The position numbers and the translations under genes are program-made. DNA of 64,000 bases from Chlorokybus atmophyticus (taxonomy: Eukaryota > Streptophyta > Chlorokybophyceae > Chlorokybales > Chlorokybaceae), in the NCBI GenBank assembly GCA_009103225.1, contig RHPI01003156.1:767339-831338 (forward strand), written 5' to 3'. Below the pieces are notes generated by a model, which saw only the letters and a program-made list of their open reading frames with translations, made no database searches and had not been told where the DNA came from. The number at the start of each line of letters is the position of its first letter. Within the stretch, counting starts at the first letter, position 1. Of this stretch, positions 1 through 13,055 are shown in pieces.

Positions 1-114
1 CTGGAGAGGTACTTGCAGCTGCTGGCTGCGCTGGAGAGCAACCATGACTTCTATCAAAACCAGCAGCAGGCGCTGGATGATCTGGTAGACATGATGGTTC
101 TGGAGGGCATGTAA
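1..114 (+). CDS. 3' end of an unidentified gene (last 37 codons)
   Basis: An open frame runs from the first base of the window to a TAA stop at 112-114. The 37 visible residues are acidic and leucine-rich, look alpha-helical, and end in a run of Asp, Met, Leu and Glu. There is no splice site or in-frame stop before the TAA and codon use is GC-rich like the neighbouring genes, so I read this as the last exon of a plus-strand gene that begins outside the window. No family can be recognised from so short a tail. The next gene points towards it, so the two are convergent. Confidence 0.45.
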   Translation: MERYLQLLAALESNHDFYQNQQQALDDLVDMMVLEGM

Positions 115-496
115 AGAGCGTGCACGTGTGCACATGGCACCAGCGGCATGTTGATTTAAACATGTCCGTAATAATGTCTAGCTGGGTGACACCGGATCTG
201 TATGCCTGCGTGGTGAATGGCGTGGTCAAAGGCATGTAAGCGTTGGCTTCAAGTTGGTGTTGCACTTCGCGTTCGGGATCTGTCGCCAGTTGAAGGACTT
301 TGACGTGTGCACATGCTTGTTTCTTTCTTTATTTGGTTACAATGCTGCTCGTTGGAATGGGTAGCAATAGCTCACTGCAAACGCAATGCAAGACATGCGT
401 ACACGCGCACACTATGTTCTCGAGCTTTCTGTACACAGCACCAGCGTCGCTACTTCATGCTGAGCCTTAACACTTAATAACACAGCATTCCCATGA
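115..496. other. Short convergent intergenic region
   Basis: These 380 bases separate the plus-strand gene end and the minus-strand CPBP gene end. A TGTAA occurs near 236, a position and sequence that fit a green-algal polyadenylation signal for the upstream gene. No further open frame or RNA gene is seen. Confidence 0.4.
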
Positions 497-1957
497 TCAT
501 GATTGTTGCTGCCTATTGCCGCTGCTCAGCTTCCACACGCTCGCAGCCGCGAGGTTGGCCAGCGAGTGCGCCAGCACAGGTGCAGCCATATCATGCGTCG
601 CGACCGCAAGCGCACCGTACAGCACTCCCACACCCGAGGCCCTGCACATGAACAATGTCGAAGCAACTCACCATGATCACAGTGAAGGTCACAGTGTGCT
701 TGTGTGCGTGTGTTGTACCATATTGCAGAGGGGATGCTCCTCCCGCCGCTGGCGTGCAGCGCCCCGAACACGGCCCCCGAGACTAGCACACCAGCCGGGT
801 TCATCCCAATGGCCGGCAGCAGCGCCCCGCGAAACAGCAGCTCCTGCGTTGGGGTGTATGCGTGTAACAGATGTGGCAACTGCGTTGATATGTTGGTGTG
901 GTGATGCGGCTGCTGGCTGAGTGCTTGTTTGTCAAGTACGCACCTCACCGATGCCAGGGAGAAAGGAGACCCATAGAAGGTCCAAAGGCTGCAGATTGGA
1001 CAACACCTGCGCAGTGTATGACACTCACTTCAGTCAAGTTAATTAGCGTGGTTACTTGAGTGTGCTTCACATGCACATGCGTGCGTGCACGCGCATGCGC
1101 ATGCCAAACGCCCGCAGCTAATGAACGCGCATGCAGCTACAAAGGCACTCATGCGCGCGAACACATGTACAGCTATATATATACGCGCAAGGGTCACATG
1201 CACACTCACATGCTGACGCAGGCGCACACATGCGCTTGGATGTTCTTCTCACCTGAGCATTGGATCGAGCGCTCTCTGCTCTCAACTCACTCCACACTCC
1301 CTGAACCAGCACGCGCGAAATGGCCACGGCCCCTGCAGCCGCCAGCGCCAAACCAGCACTCCCGGCATCGTACCGCACTGCCAACAACAAGCCAACATGC
1401 TGGGAGATGACCATTGGGAACATACAGAAGAGCACAATAACCACAATAGCACACGCTCTGCTCGTACGTGGGAGCTGCTGCGTCCAATCGGAGGAGTTGA
1501 ATAACAGGCCCGCATGCGAAGCCTGCCAACAGATGAGAGAGTTGAGATCAACCATGCAGATGTGTATGTAGGTGTTTAGATATATTGGACTTATTGCACA
1601 GAAGAAGTGTGTTGTGTGTCTTACTTGGCGTGCGATCAGGGCGATGGAGGCGAGGGCCCCCGACACGCCCGCACACGCAATCAGGACTCTTTCGCGTGGA
1701 GCCGGCGGGAGGGATGGTGTCGTTGATGACGAGGGTGAGGATGTTGTTGGCGTGCTGGAGGGTTGGAATGTTGGGGGGGTGCTGGATGATGGGGAGGAGG
1801 AGGAGGGTGCGGTTGTTGGAGTGGTTGTGGCTGCACATGGTGATGTCAGACTACCACGCATAAAACAACTGCCTGTGACAAAACATGGCACACGCAGATA
1901 TACAAATGCAAGCGCGTAAACAGAGCGTGTCTCTCTCTCCGTGCGTGCATGCGTGTG

Positions 1958-1999
<42 letters not shown>

Positions 2000-2648
2000 C
2001 TCAGTCAACAACCCTCAGAAAGACCTTCACCCGCCCAGGTCGGTCCCGTTGTCCGGTCCCTTGAGAGCAAGTCTCCCGACTGCTGCGCTTGATCCCCTCC
2101 ACCATCGTTCTTCCCTCCCCTTTTTGAGGAGGAGGCCCTGCGCTTGCTTTTGCTGCTGGAGCAGCAAACCTATACCAACGACTCAGCAATGAGATGGTGC
2201 AGTGGTATTGAGGTGCGGGTGCTCGTGCTGATGGACACAGCGTGCATGCGTGTGCACGCGTGTAAGCCTTACAGAATGCAGAATGCAAAGAACAAAGTGT
2301 CTTCTACTTAACACAGGATGGATGCTCGAGTTGAGAACAAGCACAATTGTGCGCCGAAGGATGATGAGGTTGCTAACCAACATGCATGGCTGATGAGATG
2401 TTGAAGATGCATCAACATGATGGTGATAGTGATGATGAAGCTCATGTTACTGCTGTGGCTGTTGTTGAAAGGATGGTCGTAAACGCACGGTCCCCGTCCA
2501 GAATTGCAAATGAACAAGAAGCAAGCAAGCAAGCAGTGGACAGAACTCGCCAGGTTGATGTCTGGGCGTGCACCTGCAGGCGGGCTGTCGCCGTCGGCCT
2601 TGACGGCGCGACTAGCTGCCACGTGGCGCTGCACAAGCCGGCGGCCAT
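497..2648 (-). CDS. CPBP (CAAX/Rce1-like) intramembrane protease, probably plastid-targeted
   Basis: CPBP proteins are membrane-embedded glutamic proteases. Clear exons on the minus strand are 1253-1522, 944-1006, 719-843 and 497-641; they join in phase. The EExxxR catalytic motif is assembled as EELLFRG across the junction of 944-1006 and 719-843. It is followed by FGALH and by a final exon with the conserved HDMAAPVLAHSLANL-type helix, then TGA at 497-499. Exon 1253-1522 carries two hydrophobic spans. An exon ending at 1625 carries another hydrophobic span after a Ser/Thr/Pro-rich linker. The 5' exons are less certain: an ATG at 2646-2648 begins a segment rich in Ala, Ser, Thr and Arg that looks like a chloroplast transit peptide, and a further possible exon lies near 2030-2180. 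The plant-type motif spacing fits plastid CPBP proteins. The family call is firm; the first third of the model is inference. Confidence 0.75.
1961..1997. repeat. (AG)n dinucleotide microsatellite
   Basis: An uninterrupted AG run of about 18 units lies inside an intron or poorly resolved 5' part of the CPBP gene. Read on the minus strand it gives a Leu-Ser repeat that is not a credible protein. Confidence 0.9.
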
Positions 2649-4809
2649 ACCGTGCTCCTCACGCCGCGGCGGCGGCGGCGGCAGACTAATGCAATGCTGA
2701 AAGATGACTGTAAGCTTTGTGGCAAGTTGCCACTGCCAACCTGCTTCTCGGCTTGTAGGGCCGATTCTGTGGCTTGACGGCTGTTGATTGAACGTTTGCG
2801 TGCCAGCGCGCAAGGTATATGTAATGTACACATTCTCACAGACGCGGCGACTCTTACTTGTCAACCACTGACATCATAGGGTATAGCATAGAGGCAAGCA
2901 AGGCAACTCTAGGCAGGGGAGTCTTACACAGTCACACCATCTACTTATAAGCCATGGGGCTGGGTTCCTACGTGCAAATGCAAGCAGGGCACATCATGCT
3001 TCAGTCAAGTTGGTTTGGCTGCGCGTTCTTGTGTGCAGATTGCACTGCACTGCATCGCTCCGTGCCACAACTGACCGTCAGCTTTGCAATTACACTATTG
3101 TTCACATGGACTATTGCTCACATGTACACGAGTGCACTGCAGTATTTGCTATGCGCTAGCACGCACTTGCGCGTGCGTGCACACCTACCTAATGTCACCT
3201 CAGAGTGTAGGTCACCATGGATGGTGGCCTGCGCACAGCTGCAAAGTGTTGCAAAATTACTTACGAGTACAAACCTTACACAATGCACACATACTTACAA
3301 GCAGCAACGCAGCATTAAGCAATTGTCAGACAGCCCACACCAGCGACCTATCTGACACTATACAATCACAACAACTAGATGATTGCTAGATTGTTGGTGG
3401 ACGCTGACTAGACTGAAACAGGACAAAACAGTTACACTAGGCAGGCAACGAAGCACCACGTGCGCACACATTGGTTTTGCCAGCAGGGCACATCTATAGG
3501 AACATCAAAGGATCACGCAGAATACGTCGAGCGTTTGCTATGGCGACGGTGATGTGATGGTGTACAGGATATGTGCGATGCTGTTTATATGAAGCAGCGT
3601 GCGACAAACCAGCATCATGCAACCACGCCAATATGCCACCATATGCATTACATGTAGAACACAATAGCTACTTCTCTGTCACTACCAGCCTATCTCACCA
3701 CCGACTCTCCCCTTTTAGCTGTGTTGTAGGGTGGGCGTGCGGAAGGGGGGGATGATATTAGCGCTTGCTAGACAGACCATGTACTACATGTGACATGTGT
3801 CTGTGAGAACATGGTTGCAACTCATACTCTTTCGCACAATGATGTCATCCACTCTCGCATTGCACATCATCAAATATTCGGCCCACAAGTTGTGGGCCAC
3901 CCCCACGACCACATTTCAAACCATGACGGGAGTCAGTCACTGACCACTCTTGGCATTAACAGCAGTGCTTTATTTTCAATAATCTCAGCGAATGTATGCT
4001 AATAGTGGGCACAACAAAGTCCTTAACACATACACACACGGGCTCCGTGCGTTGGTTTCGTTACAATCAACATGCGGAGTGTGCTATTTTAGCGCGCCGT
4101 GTTGAAACACGAGTTTTACACAAATCAATTATACAGTGGTTACGTAATTGTGAGTCGATACATTAAATATATATTTAGGGTGTTATGAATGATATCGCAT
4201 GTTATGCACTTTGTTAATGATTTACAATTGCGAGGGCATTTGCGCACACGCGTGCGTGGCCCTTCGCAAAGGGGGGGCTACCTTGCAACATATATTGCAA
4301 TAAGAATCTTATCATAAAGTTGGTCATTAATTCAGCAATCTTATTCTCATGCATCTCTTATACATGCTTGTAAGCATGTTTGATACATCATACAATTAAG
4401 CTGTCATGTGAATGCTTATAAACATGACGCGCATCGTGTATGCTTTCCATTGCCTAAGCAAATTAATGCACATGTACAAATGATGCACAATTGTGTGTTG
4501 GTTTGTTGGTGGTCATCACATGATAGCGAGCCAAGCAATGGCTTCCATGTTTAGACCTTGGAGAGAGAGAGCAAGCTGACAGGGAGCAAAGCTCATGGAT
4601 GCTATGCACCTTGCTGTTCAATTGGCCGACCGAGTTAAATGCAGGGACAGTGCGCGTACACCTTCGATGGTCGATGCAACGTCCGCATTAACCCATGCAA
4701 TGGTTATGCCAACTTTGCCAATGGAGTAACGCAATCTCAGCGCCAGCACTGTACCATGCTAAGAGCATACTATCTGATCTGCGTCATGTTACCGTATATA
4801 TACATACAA

Positions 4810-4844
4810 AAGCCCCCCACCCCGTTATTATGGAGGGGGGGCTT
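4810..4844. repeat. GC-rich hairpin in AT-rich DNA
   Basis: A 9-bp stem (AAGCCCCCC at 4810-4818 paired with GGGGGGCTT at 4836-4844) encloses a 17-nt loop. It stands out against the AT-rich surroundings. Its role is unknown. Confidence 0.6.
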
Positions 4845-5744
4845 GCAGTAGAGCAGGTGGGCTTATATGTGAGCGGATCATGCTCATTTTCGCTTCACCC
4901 ACGCCTAGTAACGTACTAGTAGCATGCGTAACCAACGCCAAGCAGAATGGCCCCACGTCATGCATGTGGGGGTGTATAACGGTCGGAGGGGCTTAATACT
5001 TACACATGGCTAGGGCTAGGTTTACACCTTGATATGGGCACATTCGAACGAACAAAGAACATTACCAAGAACAATAATGTTCATTTTTTGTTCCAATAAC
5101 AACCTTCACCTTTAATGTTCTGTCTCTAAATTGCATCATGACATAAACGAACTTGCAATAATGAGCAATATTCCAAATAGATTCGAAAATAACAATGAGA
5201 TATTAGACAATTACAATATTGTGATACGCATCATAAAGCATAGTATGCTATATATACATTTGTAATATACTTTTGCACATAAATACGCGCGCAGTTTGTG
5301 AAGATTTTGCAATACAGTACATAATAAAAATGCTGACATTTTATATATGACTTGCTAACAACAACAATACATAAAATGTATTTATAGTCATATCAATATC
5401 CATCACATGTGTGCTGCTATGTGCTTGTTCGTTCTTGCTTTTTGTATATAGCCCGAACGATCAAAAAACGTTTTTTTGGGGCGGATTCTATTTAACATGG
5501 ATGTTCAGTGGGCAAGAACGCGCAAAGAAGGTTTTTGTTTGTTCATGTTATGCTCAGGAACATATTTGTTGAAACCCAGCCCTACACAAGGCCCCCGGTG
5601 GGCCCCCACTCTTTTTCGCTAATGGGGCTTGTTATTCGGGTTCGATTACAAAGAGAATCGATATGCATTGGTTACTGGAATCTATTATCGGCGCAATCTG
5701 GTCGATTATCCCACAGTGTCTATACGGGTAATATCGTATGCTTT

Positions 5745-5784
5745 TGGCTATGCTGTATGCATGAAAGACCATACAGCATAGCCA
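5745..5784. repeat. Perfect 15-bp stem hairpin
   Basis: TGGCTATGCTGTATG at 5745-5759 is exactly repeated in reverse complement at 5770-5784 with a 10-nt loop. It lies just upstream of the MITE-like segment. Confidence 0.75.
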
Positions 5785-5809
5785 CATATATTGGAAATTA
5801 AAAGCACAT

Positions 5810-6255
5810 CCGTGGGCAGGGTGCGATTCTCCCATCACACCCTGCCCATTATGCTCTGCCCATCCTGTCGTCGCGTTTATCATGCTCAGCAACTTCGTAT
5901 TATGTGCACACATAACTCGTCACACATATCATCATGTTTATGTGTTACTCTTCTTTCATTCACTGAGTTATCGCTTAAGAAAGCTTGTGAGATATATTGC
6001 AAGCTTACTTTTTGGCAGCGAATTGCTTAACGAGGTCAACCTACTACACATGTACAGCTTGTAAAGCTTGTAACCTACCCTTACTATTGGAATTTTATAC
6101 ATCCGCTATCTTCAACTCCAGCGTGGTAGTTTTTGTTGTTTCAAAGCGGTCGATTGAAAGCATAGCATGCGCTTTAATGTCAAGAGCATAACATACAAAT
6201 GCTTATACAACCATCACAAGACGCCATCACGCCAATCATGCCCTGCCCACCACGG
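5810..6255. mobile_element. Possible MITE with short inverted ends
   Basis: The left end reads CCGTGGGCAGGGTG (5810-5823) and the right end reads CCCTGCCCACCACGG (6241-6255), close to an inverted match. The left end is also the arm of a local hairpin (5813-5823 with 5838-5848, perfect 11-bp stem). The segment is about 446 bp, AT-rich and non-coding, which suits a MITE. No convincing target-site duplication was found, so this is tentative. Confidence 0.35.
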
Positions 6256-6302
6256 CTCCATAACTGTTTATGATAATACATTGCTCATTATATAGGATGT
6301 AG

Positions 6303-6324
6303 ATCGTGGTATGCATACCACGAT
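6303..6324. repeat. 22-nt perfect palindrome
   Basis: The 22 bases centred between 6313 and 6314 (half-site ATCGTGGTATG) are an exact palindrome with no spacer. It lies about 50 bp right of the MITE-like segment. It could be a dimer binding site or an element end. Confidence 0.7.
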
Positions 6325-7269
6325 ATGGATTGTGGTATTTTATATCAAGAGTACTATGCGTTTCGTAACCCTCAAGTTAAGCATAACCTCCACTGCATCA
6401 TTATTGCCACAGAAGCTGTCTCGTATCGTCAATGTCTATGCTGTTGGAGAAGTTATTCTTGTGTGGTGAAGTCTGTGAGTGGGAGTAGACCATACCACAA
6501 CGTGCTCAACCAAGCTTTGTTTAGGGCCCCAACAAGGCGGCGGTGACAATGTTGTTAGTGAGCACTTGCGTCGACGACTACCAAATTGTCTTGCCATTTT
6601 ATTATTGTATAGAGTAGTGAAAACAGATTGTTTGGCTACCACAAATGACAATTTATATCATTAAAAGCAATTACAGCGATTGTTTTTTTCTCACATGGTA
6701 CGGTTCACAATCTATCAAGGAAAGCACCACAATCCACAACATAACATACATTGCATGCCTATACAATAGTACAAGATGACAAAACATTGTCCCAACAGTT
6801 TTCGTAAATGTGACACCAAACAACACACAACCCACCACACGCTGAAGCGTCCAGCAAGTGGCCAGCATTGCATTGGCGACAGCCATAGATTGTGTCGGCT
6901 GCTTCGCTGGCATGCAAGCCACCACGCTCGCAACTCAATAGGATATAGCCAAAAGACGGAAATGCTTGAAGCTCGCAGCCAAACTGAGCCACTCAACACT
7001 GTGGATTGGTGCAGCACGGGCGCAGAGGCACAAACCAGTTACTATTAACATCAACTACTGACTGTGTATCTAAAAAGAATATGCAACACACATCTGCAGC
7101 TAGGACAAGGCACGCATGGATTGTTGCTTCTGTGTTCACAACACCGAAGCTAATTGTGCATGAAGCAGGTATAAGAATCATCCTGGAAACCGGAAGCCCA
7201 TGCGCGGCAGCAGTAAACTCGATCCAAGACAATTGACCGCATGCTGTGCCGGAAGACACTGGCCTTGCA

Positions 7270-10200
7270 CTACGTGTTGGCAGACGGCGGTCGTTGCAGC
7301 GGCTTCAGCTCCTTCAGCAAGGTGCTAAAAGATGGCCGCATTGCAGGGTCACTGCCAATACGGACATGTTTAAACATGCAGGAACAAGAGTGGCGAGAGG
7401 GTCAATCACAACCGACAAATCACCTGTGCCAGCAACGTTGTATGATGTCTGAAACCACAGGGTCCACAACGTCTGGCATGGGTAGTCGACGGTGCTGGAA
7501 TCCAACAGCACCAACAACCTGCACACAGATACTCAGTGCAAGGGACCAGCATAGCTGTATTATGTATGCAGCACTGTACGATCACAAAAAGATTGTGAAC
7601 TTGTGATACCCTGAACATCCTCAACAGTATGCTTGATTGCTGCCTTGATGCCTGTCACGCTAGCATCTTGCCATACCACTACAGTCAAGCCACTGCCATA
7701 CCTGCATGGCATTCATGTCGCGCCAGGGTTGTTCCAACGTCATCAACTCCCACAGTATAACGCCAAAACTATACACATCCGCTTTTTCATCGGAGGGCTC
7801 ATTACGCAATACTTCCGGTGCCATCCACTCCGGCTGTACAATGCACACGCTGAGCACTGGGACAACAACATGTTCAAGTGCCTGTAATGGGTAGGTTTCA
7901 TTGAACTTACCGTTCCAGCATTGGAGCGGGTTGACAAGAATGTGTGATGTTTCAAACGCGAAAGTCCGAAGTCGCAAACCTTCACCACCCAGTTCTTGTC
8001 GACCAAAAGGTTGGGAGACTTGAGGTCACGGTGCACAATGCAAGGTCGACAGTTGTGTAGGTAGTTCATACCTTTAACCTGCAAGTGTGCCCAATGCACG
8101 CATTTACTACAACATACCATCTGACAAGTCAAAGCACCCATAGCGTACATACCACGTCATAGGCCATGCGCATGCGTTTGCGATCGTCAAGCTTGGTGGG
8201 AGTTTTATGGAGAAGCCTGAACAAACTTCCCCGAGGAAGAAATTCAGTCACAATGGCTAGGTTTGGTGGCCGGGTGATGGCTCCCATGAACAGCACAACA
8301 TTGGGATGCCGCAGGCGCCGCATGATGCCAACCTATTCCATAAGGACAGCAAGCAGTCAGGCAGTCGGGACACAGCAAGCAACGACTTCAACTGAAGTGT
8401 GTGTTGGTACTGACCTCTGTTCGAAACTCTGCAAGGCGCTCTGGAGACAGGTCTTGATCCAGAAACTTCTTGACAGCCACTTCCTGCAAAACAGTACATG
8501 GTCACTTTCCTGCTACGCCATGCCCGCAGAAAGCATAACAAAGCAATGACGCACCGAACCCTGCCAGTCAGCTTTGAAAACCTCGCCATATGACCCTGTA
8601 CAACATACAAGCCATCAAGTAAGCAGGTTGTCTTGCTATGCAGCTATGCAGTCTGTATCATGCTACCAGTGCCAGTTCCTGCAAGGTTTGCTGAATTTGC
8701 TGCAAGGTGACAGAACATGGTGCCAAAGATCAAAGTTTGGATAAGTCTACAATGACATGTGCACATACCAATGCCGATGCGCTCCCCTAGCCGAATATCT
8801 TCAAAGCTTATCTCAAACTCCCCAACATCCAATTGAAGATCACTCAAGCGCATGACACTGCCATTGCCTTCACTTCCACCGCCACTGCTGCTGACTTCTT
8901 GCTGCTCTGCATGACCATCGGCGAGACCAGGCGCAGGCCTCCCCTGGTCTGCATCTGCTGTGCTGTCTTTAGCAGCGGCGGTGGGCCAGTTTTCAACGGC
9001 GGGGGGTTTTGCAGGCTGTGGATTGGCGTCTGCTACGCGCGACAGGACTGCCTCCACAGCTGAGGACTCTGAGACAGTGCGCATCAAAGGTGGACCGTCT
9101 AGAACTGCGCTGGTCCAGTTCTGTAATAGCGGAGATTAGCACGGTGGCAGCACGGCTATGGCTGCTGTGAAATATGCACACAAATTTACCGCAAGACGCG
9201 GTTCAGAAGGCACTTTGGACAACTGGTCAGTGGGATTGGCATCCGCGCGCAAGTTAGGCAAAGGTGGTGAGCTTGGGTTGCTGTCATAGGGTGGTGGCTG
9301 CAGTGTATCGAGTGCCCTGCAATGGTGGGGTCAGTAACGGAAAAAGCCTGTACACGACCCCTACAGAAGCACACGACCTACCCTGGAGGCCACTTGTTGT
9401 CCTGCAGTAGGCCGTTTGTGCTGGGCACAGCTATGCTGCTGTCGTCATCATTACCGGCATCTGTGCCGGTGTCATGTACCTAGCAGTATGCATGTCAGGG
9501 GCCAGTAGTTATAGCCGCCCAGTAATGCACAGCAGGGCGTATGCTTCAGTGCTTCTGGCTGGCACGCACGCATGCATGCACGCACAGACAGGCACAGCAC
9601 CTCTACAACATGAAGCGGGGAAGTGGGCTGCCTAGAATGGCTGCCACTGCTGCTAGCTGCTGCAGACGTAGAAGCACCATCAGGTGTGGATCGCCTTGCC
9701 AAAGCATCCGGCCTAAAAGCATAAGTAACACAACACATCAGACTGTGCTGCTTGGCTTGGTCACCCAAAACCTTTCAGGTAATTTTGGGGTTCAAAGGCA
9801 CAGATTGCACACTTCACAACGCCACCTCACTATGCAAACATGCAGTCATTTCAGTGATGCACATGCACGCTGATCACGCAAATTGTCCTGCCAACCGACG
9901 CCCTGAACGCGTTTGGTCCCAACATCCCCCTCCCCCCCCCTCCNNNNNNNNNNNNNNNNNNNNNNNNNNNNNNNNNNNNNNNNNNNNNNNNNNNNNNNNN
10001 NNNNNNNNNNNNNNNNNNNNNNNNNNNNNNNNNNNNNNNNNNNNNNNNNNNNNNNNNNNNNNNNNNNNNNNNNNNNNNNNCACCCCCCACCCCCCTCGGC
10101 TTCTACCAACCCTCTGCCTCTCCTCCTGGGCTTTGCGTCGCCTCCACCATGCAACAGATGCCAATGCCTCTGTATTGCTTAACCTTACCGTAGTGGCAAA

Positions 10201-11950
10201 AGCGGCTGACGTCTGCGGACTTCTCCAGCAGCAGCTAACGCTGTTGAGGGTAATCGGGGAGAGCGAATTTTTTGCAAGCCACGGCGATGCTCTAGAATAC
10301 TTAGCATGCCTGGCTCCGCGAGAAGGTCCAGCACGTACTCCCTGGTAAGACATGCATCAATAACGGACCACTAGCTTGCCACACACATAAGAGACGATCT
10401 ATGTTCACATACCCGCCGTCTTCCACCTGTACAATGACCATGGCACCATCCTCTTGGCCTGTATAAAACTCTCCTCTCAACACCCTTGCTGGTAGCCCGA
10501 CTGCGTCCGCCAGAACCTGCCCCATATGCAAACGCGGAGTTAATATGTATAAACGACCGAGCAGCTGGATACCAACCACATAATCGTATGACAACTGGAT
10601 GAGCAGCTTGCATTCCAGACATGTCACACCTTAAAGAGAAGGGCGCGATGGCGCAACAGACCGTAATGTATGCTTCCGATGTGCAGGACCACCGACCTAG
10701 GATCAGCATGTCAACAACAGTTTGATGAACACTCTTGTTACCAATTCTGTCCAATGACCATAGCAGTCTTTCGTCACACCTGCATTTCTGCTTCTCGCGG
10801 CTTGCATCCAAAAACCACTTTTCTCTAAGATTTGGCTCGGCGCTGAAACTGCCTCCACATCGCTCTGAGACCAGCTGGGCCAGCGACTGCGCCTTGGTTG
10901 CATTGTTGGGCAACATCACAACCATATCAACAGCTCTGTGAACACCATGTCAGTTCGCTCTGCACATGACAACATGCAACACCTATTGTGAACAGCTGAG
11001 GCATCTAAGTGCCTTCACAGGGCTTACATCTCTTCCAGCTTGCAAAGAGCCGTGTCATTGCTGTGATCAACTAACAGCACCTCTCGCGAATCTCCATTCA
11101 CTGGCTTCAACCGTTGCAAATCAGGCAGTGCGGGCATGGCTCCATACTCAACCAACTCTAAGAACTCGCCAAAAACATCATAAAACCCATCAGGTACACG
11201 ATCCCGATACTCCAGATGGTTATCCGACTGCAGAAGCAGCAGTGCATGATGTGGAGTCAGTACCTTGTCCATGTATGCATCCTGCTGCAACACACATGAC
11301 TTCACCGTCAGAATCATACCCAATAGCGATAGGACAAAGCCTCAGCTTGGCGATGCGCTGCTGTGCCTGGCTTGCCAAGCGATTCGCGCTTAGCTGCTGC
11401 TACGTCAGCATCGTCAATTGAGGCTGCAGGATCAGATCTTACTGCTACATCTCCAGCCACGGACATGCTGAGTGCTTTTGCCAACTCCAGCTGGTACTCT
11501 TCCTCTTGCTGTATGCAACATGGGCATGAGAACCAAGTAACAAACGCACATCACACAACTTGTACAGTAGCAATGTATACTGAATCGCATGCTGGGTACA
11601 TCATGCTACAACTCCATGTCAGCCGAGTACATGTACCAAGCAGGCAGTTGAAGCTAGGAGGTTACACACAACAAGAGTACACCTTACAGCCATCTAACCT
11701 TGAGGAACACAGGAACTTCGGAGTCATAGAAGTCATTGGCTCCGAAGGAGTTACTGCGAGACAGTGAGGAAAGGTGATTCGCACTGCCACCAGAGCTTGC
11801 AAGGCTGGTTTGGCTGCCCGGCTCACTGTGCTGCAGCCTAGGCAGCTGGTCTGCTCTGCCGGAGTCTGGACGCCCAGGAGTGCGTTCCGCCGCGGTATGT
11901 CCATCCCCATGCGGAGTTGTTAAGTGAAGGCGACGAAGCAGGTGCTTCAT
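7270..11950 (-). CDS. EDR1/CTR1-like Raf-type MAPKKK (serine/threonine kinase)
   Basis: This is a plant-type Raf-like MAPKKK. Starting at the ATG at 11948-11950 (MKHLLRRLH, as in EDR1-type starts), Ser-rich exons lead into the EDR1/CTR1 regulatory domain between about 10230 and 11520, with [19 protein letters not shown] and [13 protein letters not shown] Ser/Pro/Asp-rich linker follows at about 8900-9720. The kinase domain exons are 8769-9120, 8555-8595, 8415-8483, 8153-8332, 7911-8078, 7702-7833, 7424-7518 and 7270-7351; all join in phase. They show the Gly-rich loop [59 protein letters not shown] and [12 protein letters not shown], so the catalytic Lys, HRD Asp and DFG Asp are all present. 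The stop is TAG at 7270-7272. A 137-base gap falls between linker and regulatory exons, so part of the middle is unresolved. In land plants such kinases act in ethylene, defence and stress signalling; the algal role is unknown. Confidence 0.93.
9944..10080. other. Assembly gap (137 N) inside the kinase gene
   Basis: The gap is flanked by poly-C/CT-rich sequence on the left and CCACCC-rich sequence on the right, which suggests a homopolymer-driven break. It falls between two recognisable kinase-gene exons, most likely in an intron. Confidence 0.95.
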
Positions 11951-12971
11951 CGCTCTTCAACCTACAAGCAGATGCGGTGCACTGCTCAGACCTCAAATGC
12001 ATGCTTCCACTTGCGCACACAGTGCTGCTGTCACATCCAAGCACAAGTATGACTGATATTGCATTGAAGATACATGTCATGCCAACACAGCGTCTCGATC
12101 AGAAGCAACAAATTGAATGATTACATCCACAGTCGCAAGTTCTGAGGCTGAGACAACAACCGAAATGCCAGATGTGACTTCAACCTCCAACAAACAACTG
12201 ACCTAACCACATAAACGGATATGCGGTAGGCGTAAACTAGAGGTAGTGTACTGGGGGCCAGGGCAGCGTCTTCAGCGGACAAAGCAATAACCAAAACCAA
12301 GCAAGACACGGCTGCTTCCGTCCTCTACTAGCAAGTCGCCTAATAGCTGCAGCTCAGCATGAACTAATCGGTAGGACCATTACGTAACAAACGACGCAGC
12401 AGTGTGCCTCCGCAAATCGTTCCCTCCGAAATAGGATGACGATGGCTTCAGCTTGAAGAACCAAGTACACATGTACAGTACACAAGAAGCTTAACTGCGC
12501 CTCACCTCAGAGACACCAACCCATGTGAGTTAGGGTTTCACTGCTTGTCTGCTCCAGCTGCGATCCATCCAACCAGTCAGCCCGCCGGGCACCAGAGACC
12601 TCACTAATCAGCACTATAACCTCTCAGCTGCCCTCGCTAACTCCCGCCCCCGCCGTCCCTGCCGCCGTCGCCGCCGCTATCGTGCACACGCTGAGCAATG
12701 CGGGGAGCATACTGCTGTTAGCTCCAACCGAGATCTACTTAGTTAGCCACGACACTTCTTGTGCACAACGCAGTTACGTGAAGGTGTCCCACTTTCCCAG
12801 TTAGTGCATTGGCTGGGGCGGGCGGGCGGCGGTGTCGGTGTGACCGTGGCTAAAGTCAGTCGGCTGAGTGACAAACATCCTTGCTTGCTACTGCACGCTG
12901 GGTATGCGGTACTGAGTGGTTGTCGCTATGAGCATGCAATCTCAAACTGTTGAGTGGAACCAAAGTCACGC

Positions 12972-13002
12972 CAGGCTTCAAGCCATTAGGCCTTGAAGCC
13001 TG
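12972..13002. repeat. Hairpin with 11-bp stem
   Basis: CAGGCTTCAAG at 12972-12982 pairs exactly with CTTGAAGCCTG at 12992-13002, leaving a 9-nt loop. It sits about 50 bp from a second palindrome that also carries AAG/CTT and GCC/GGC steps. Confidence 0.7.
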
Positions 13003-13055
13003 CCGCGACTCAAAGGCTGATGGCTGGAAGTTTGGAGTGACTCGCTTTCAACCTA

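Larger units (their letters stand above)
2649..7269. other. 4.6-kb intergenic region, AT-rich, no supported gene
   Basis: The region lies between the presumed start of the CPBP gene and the end of the kinase gene. From about 4100 to 6100 it is strongly AT-rich, unlike the flanking genes. All open frames are short, lack recognisable domains and show no splice-linked continuation. It does contain several perfect hairpins and a MITE-like segment, listed separately. Confidence 0.6.

Noticed and set aside
5630-5660. tRNA-like GGTTCGA box.
   Set aside because: A B-box-like heptamer occurs, but I could not build acceptor and anticodon stems around it.
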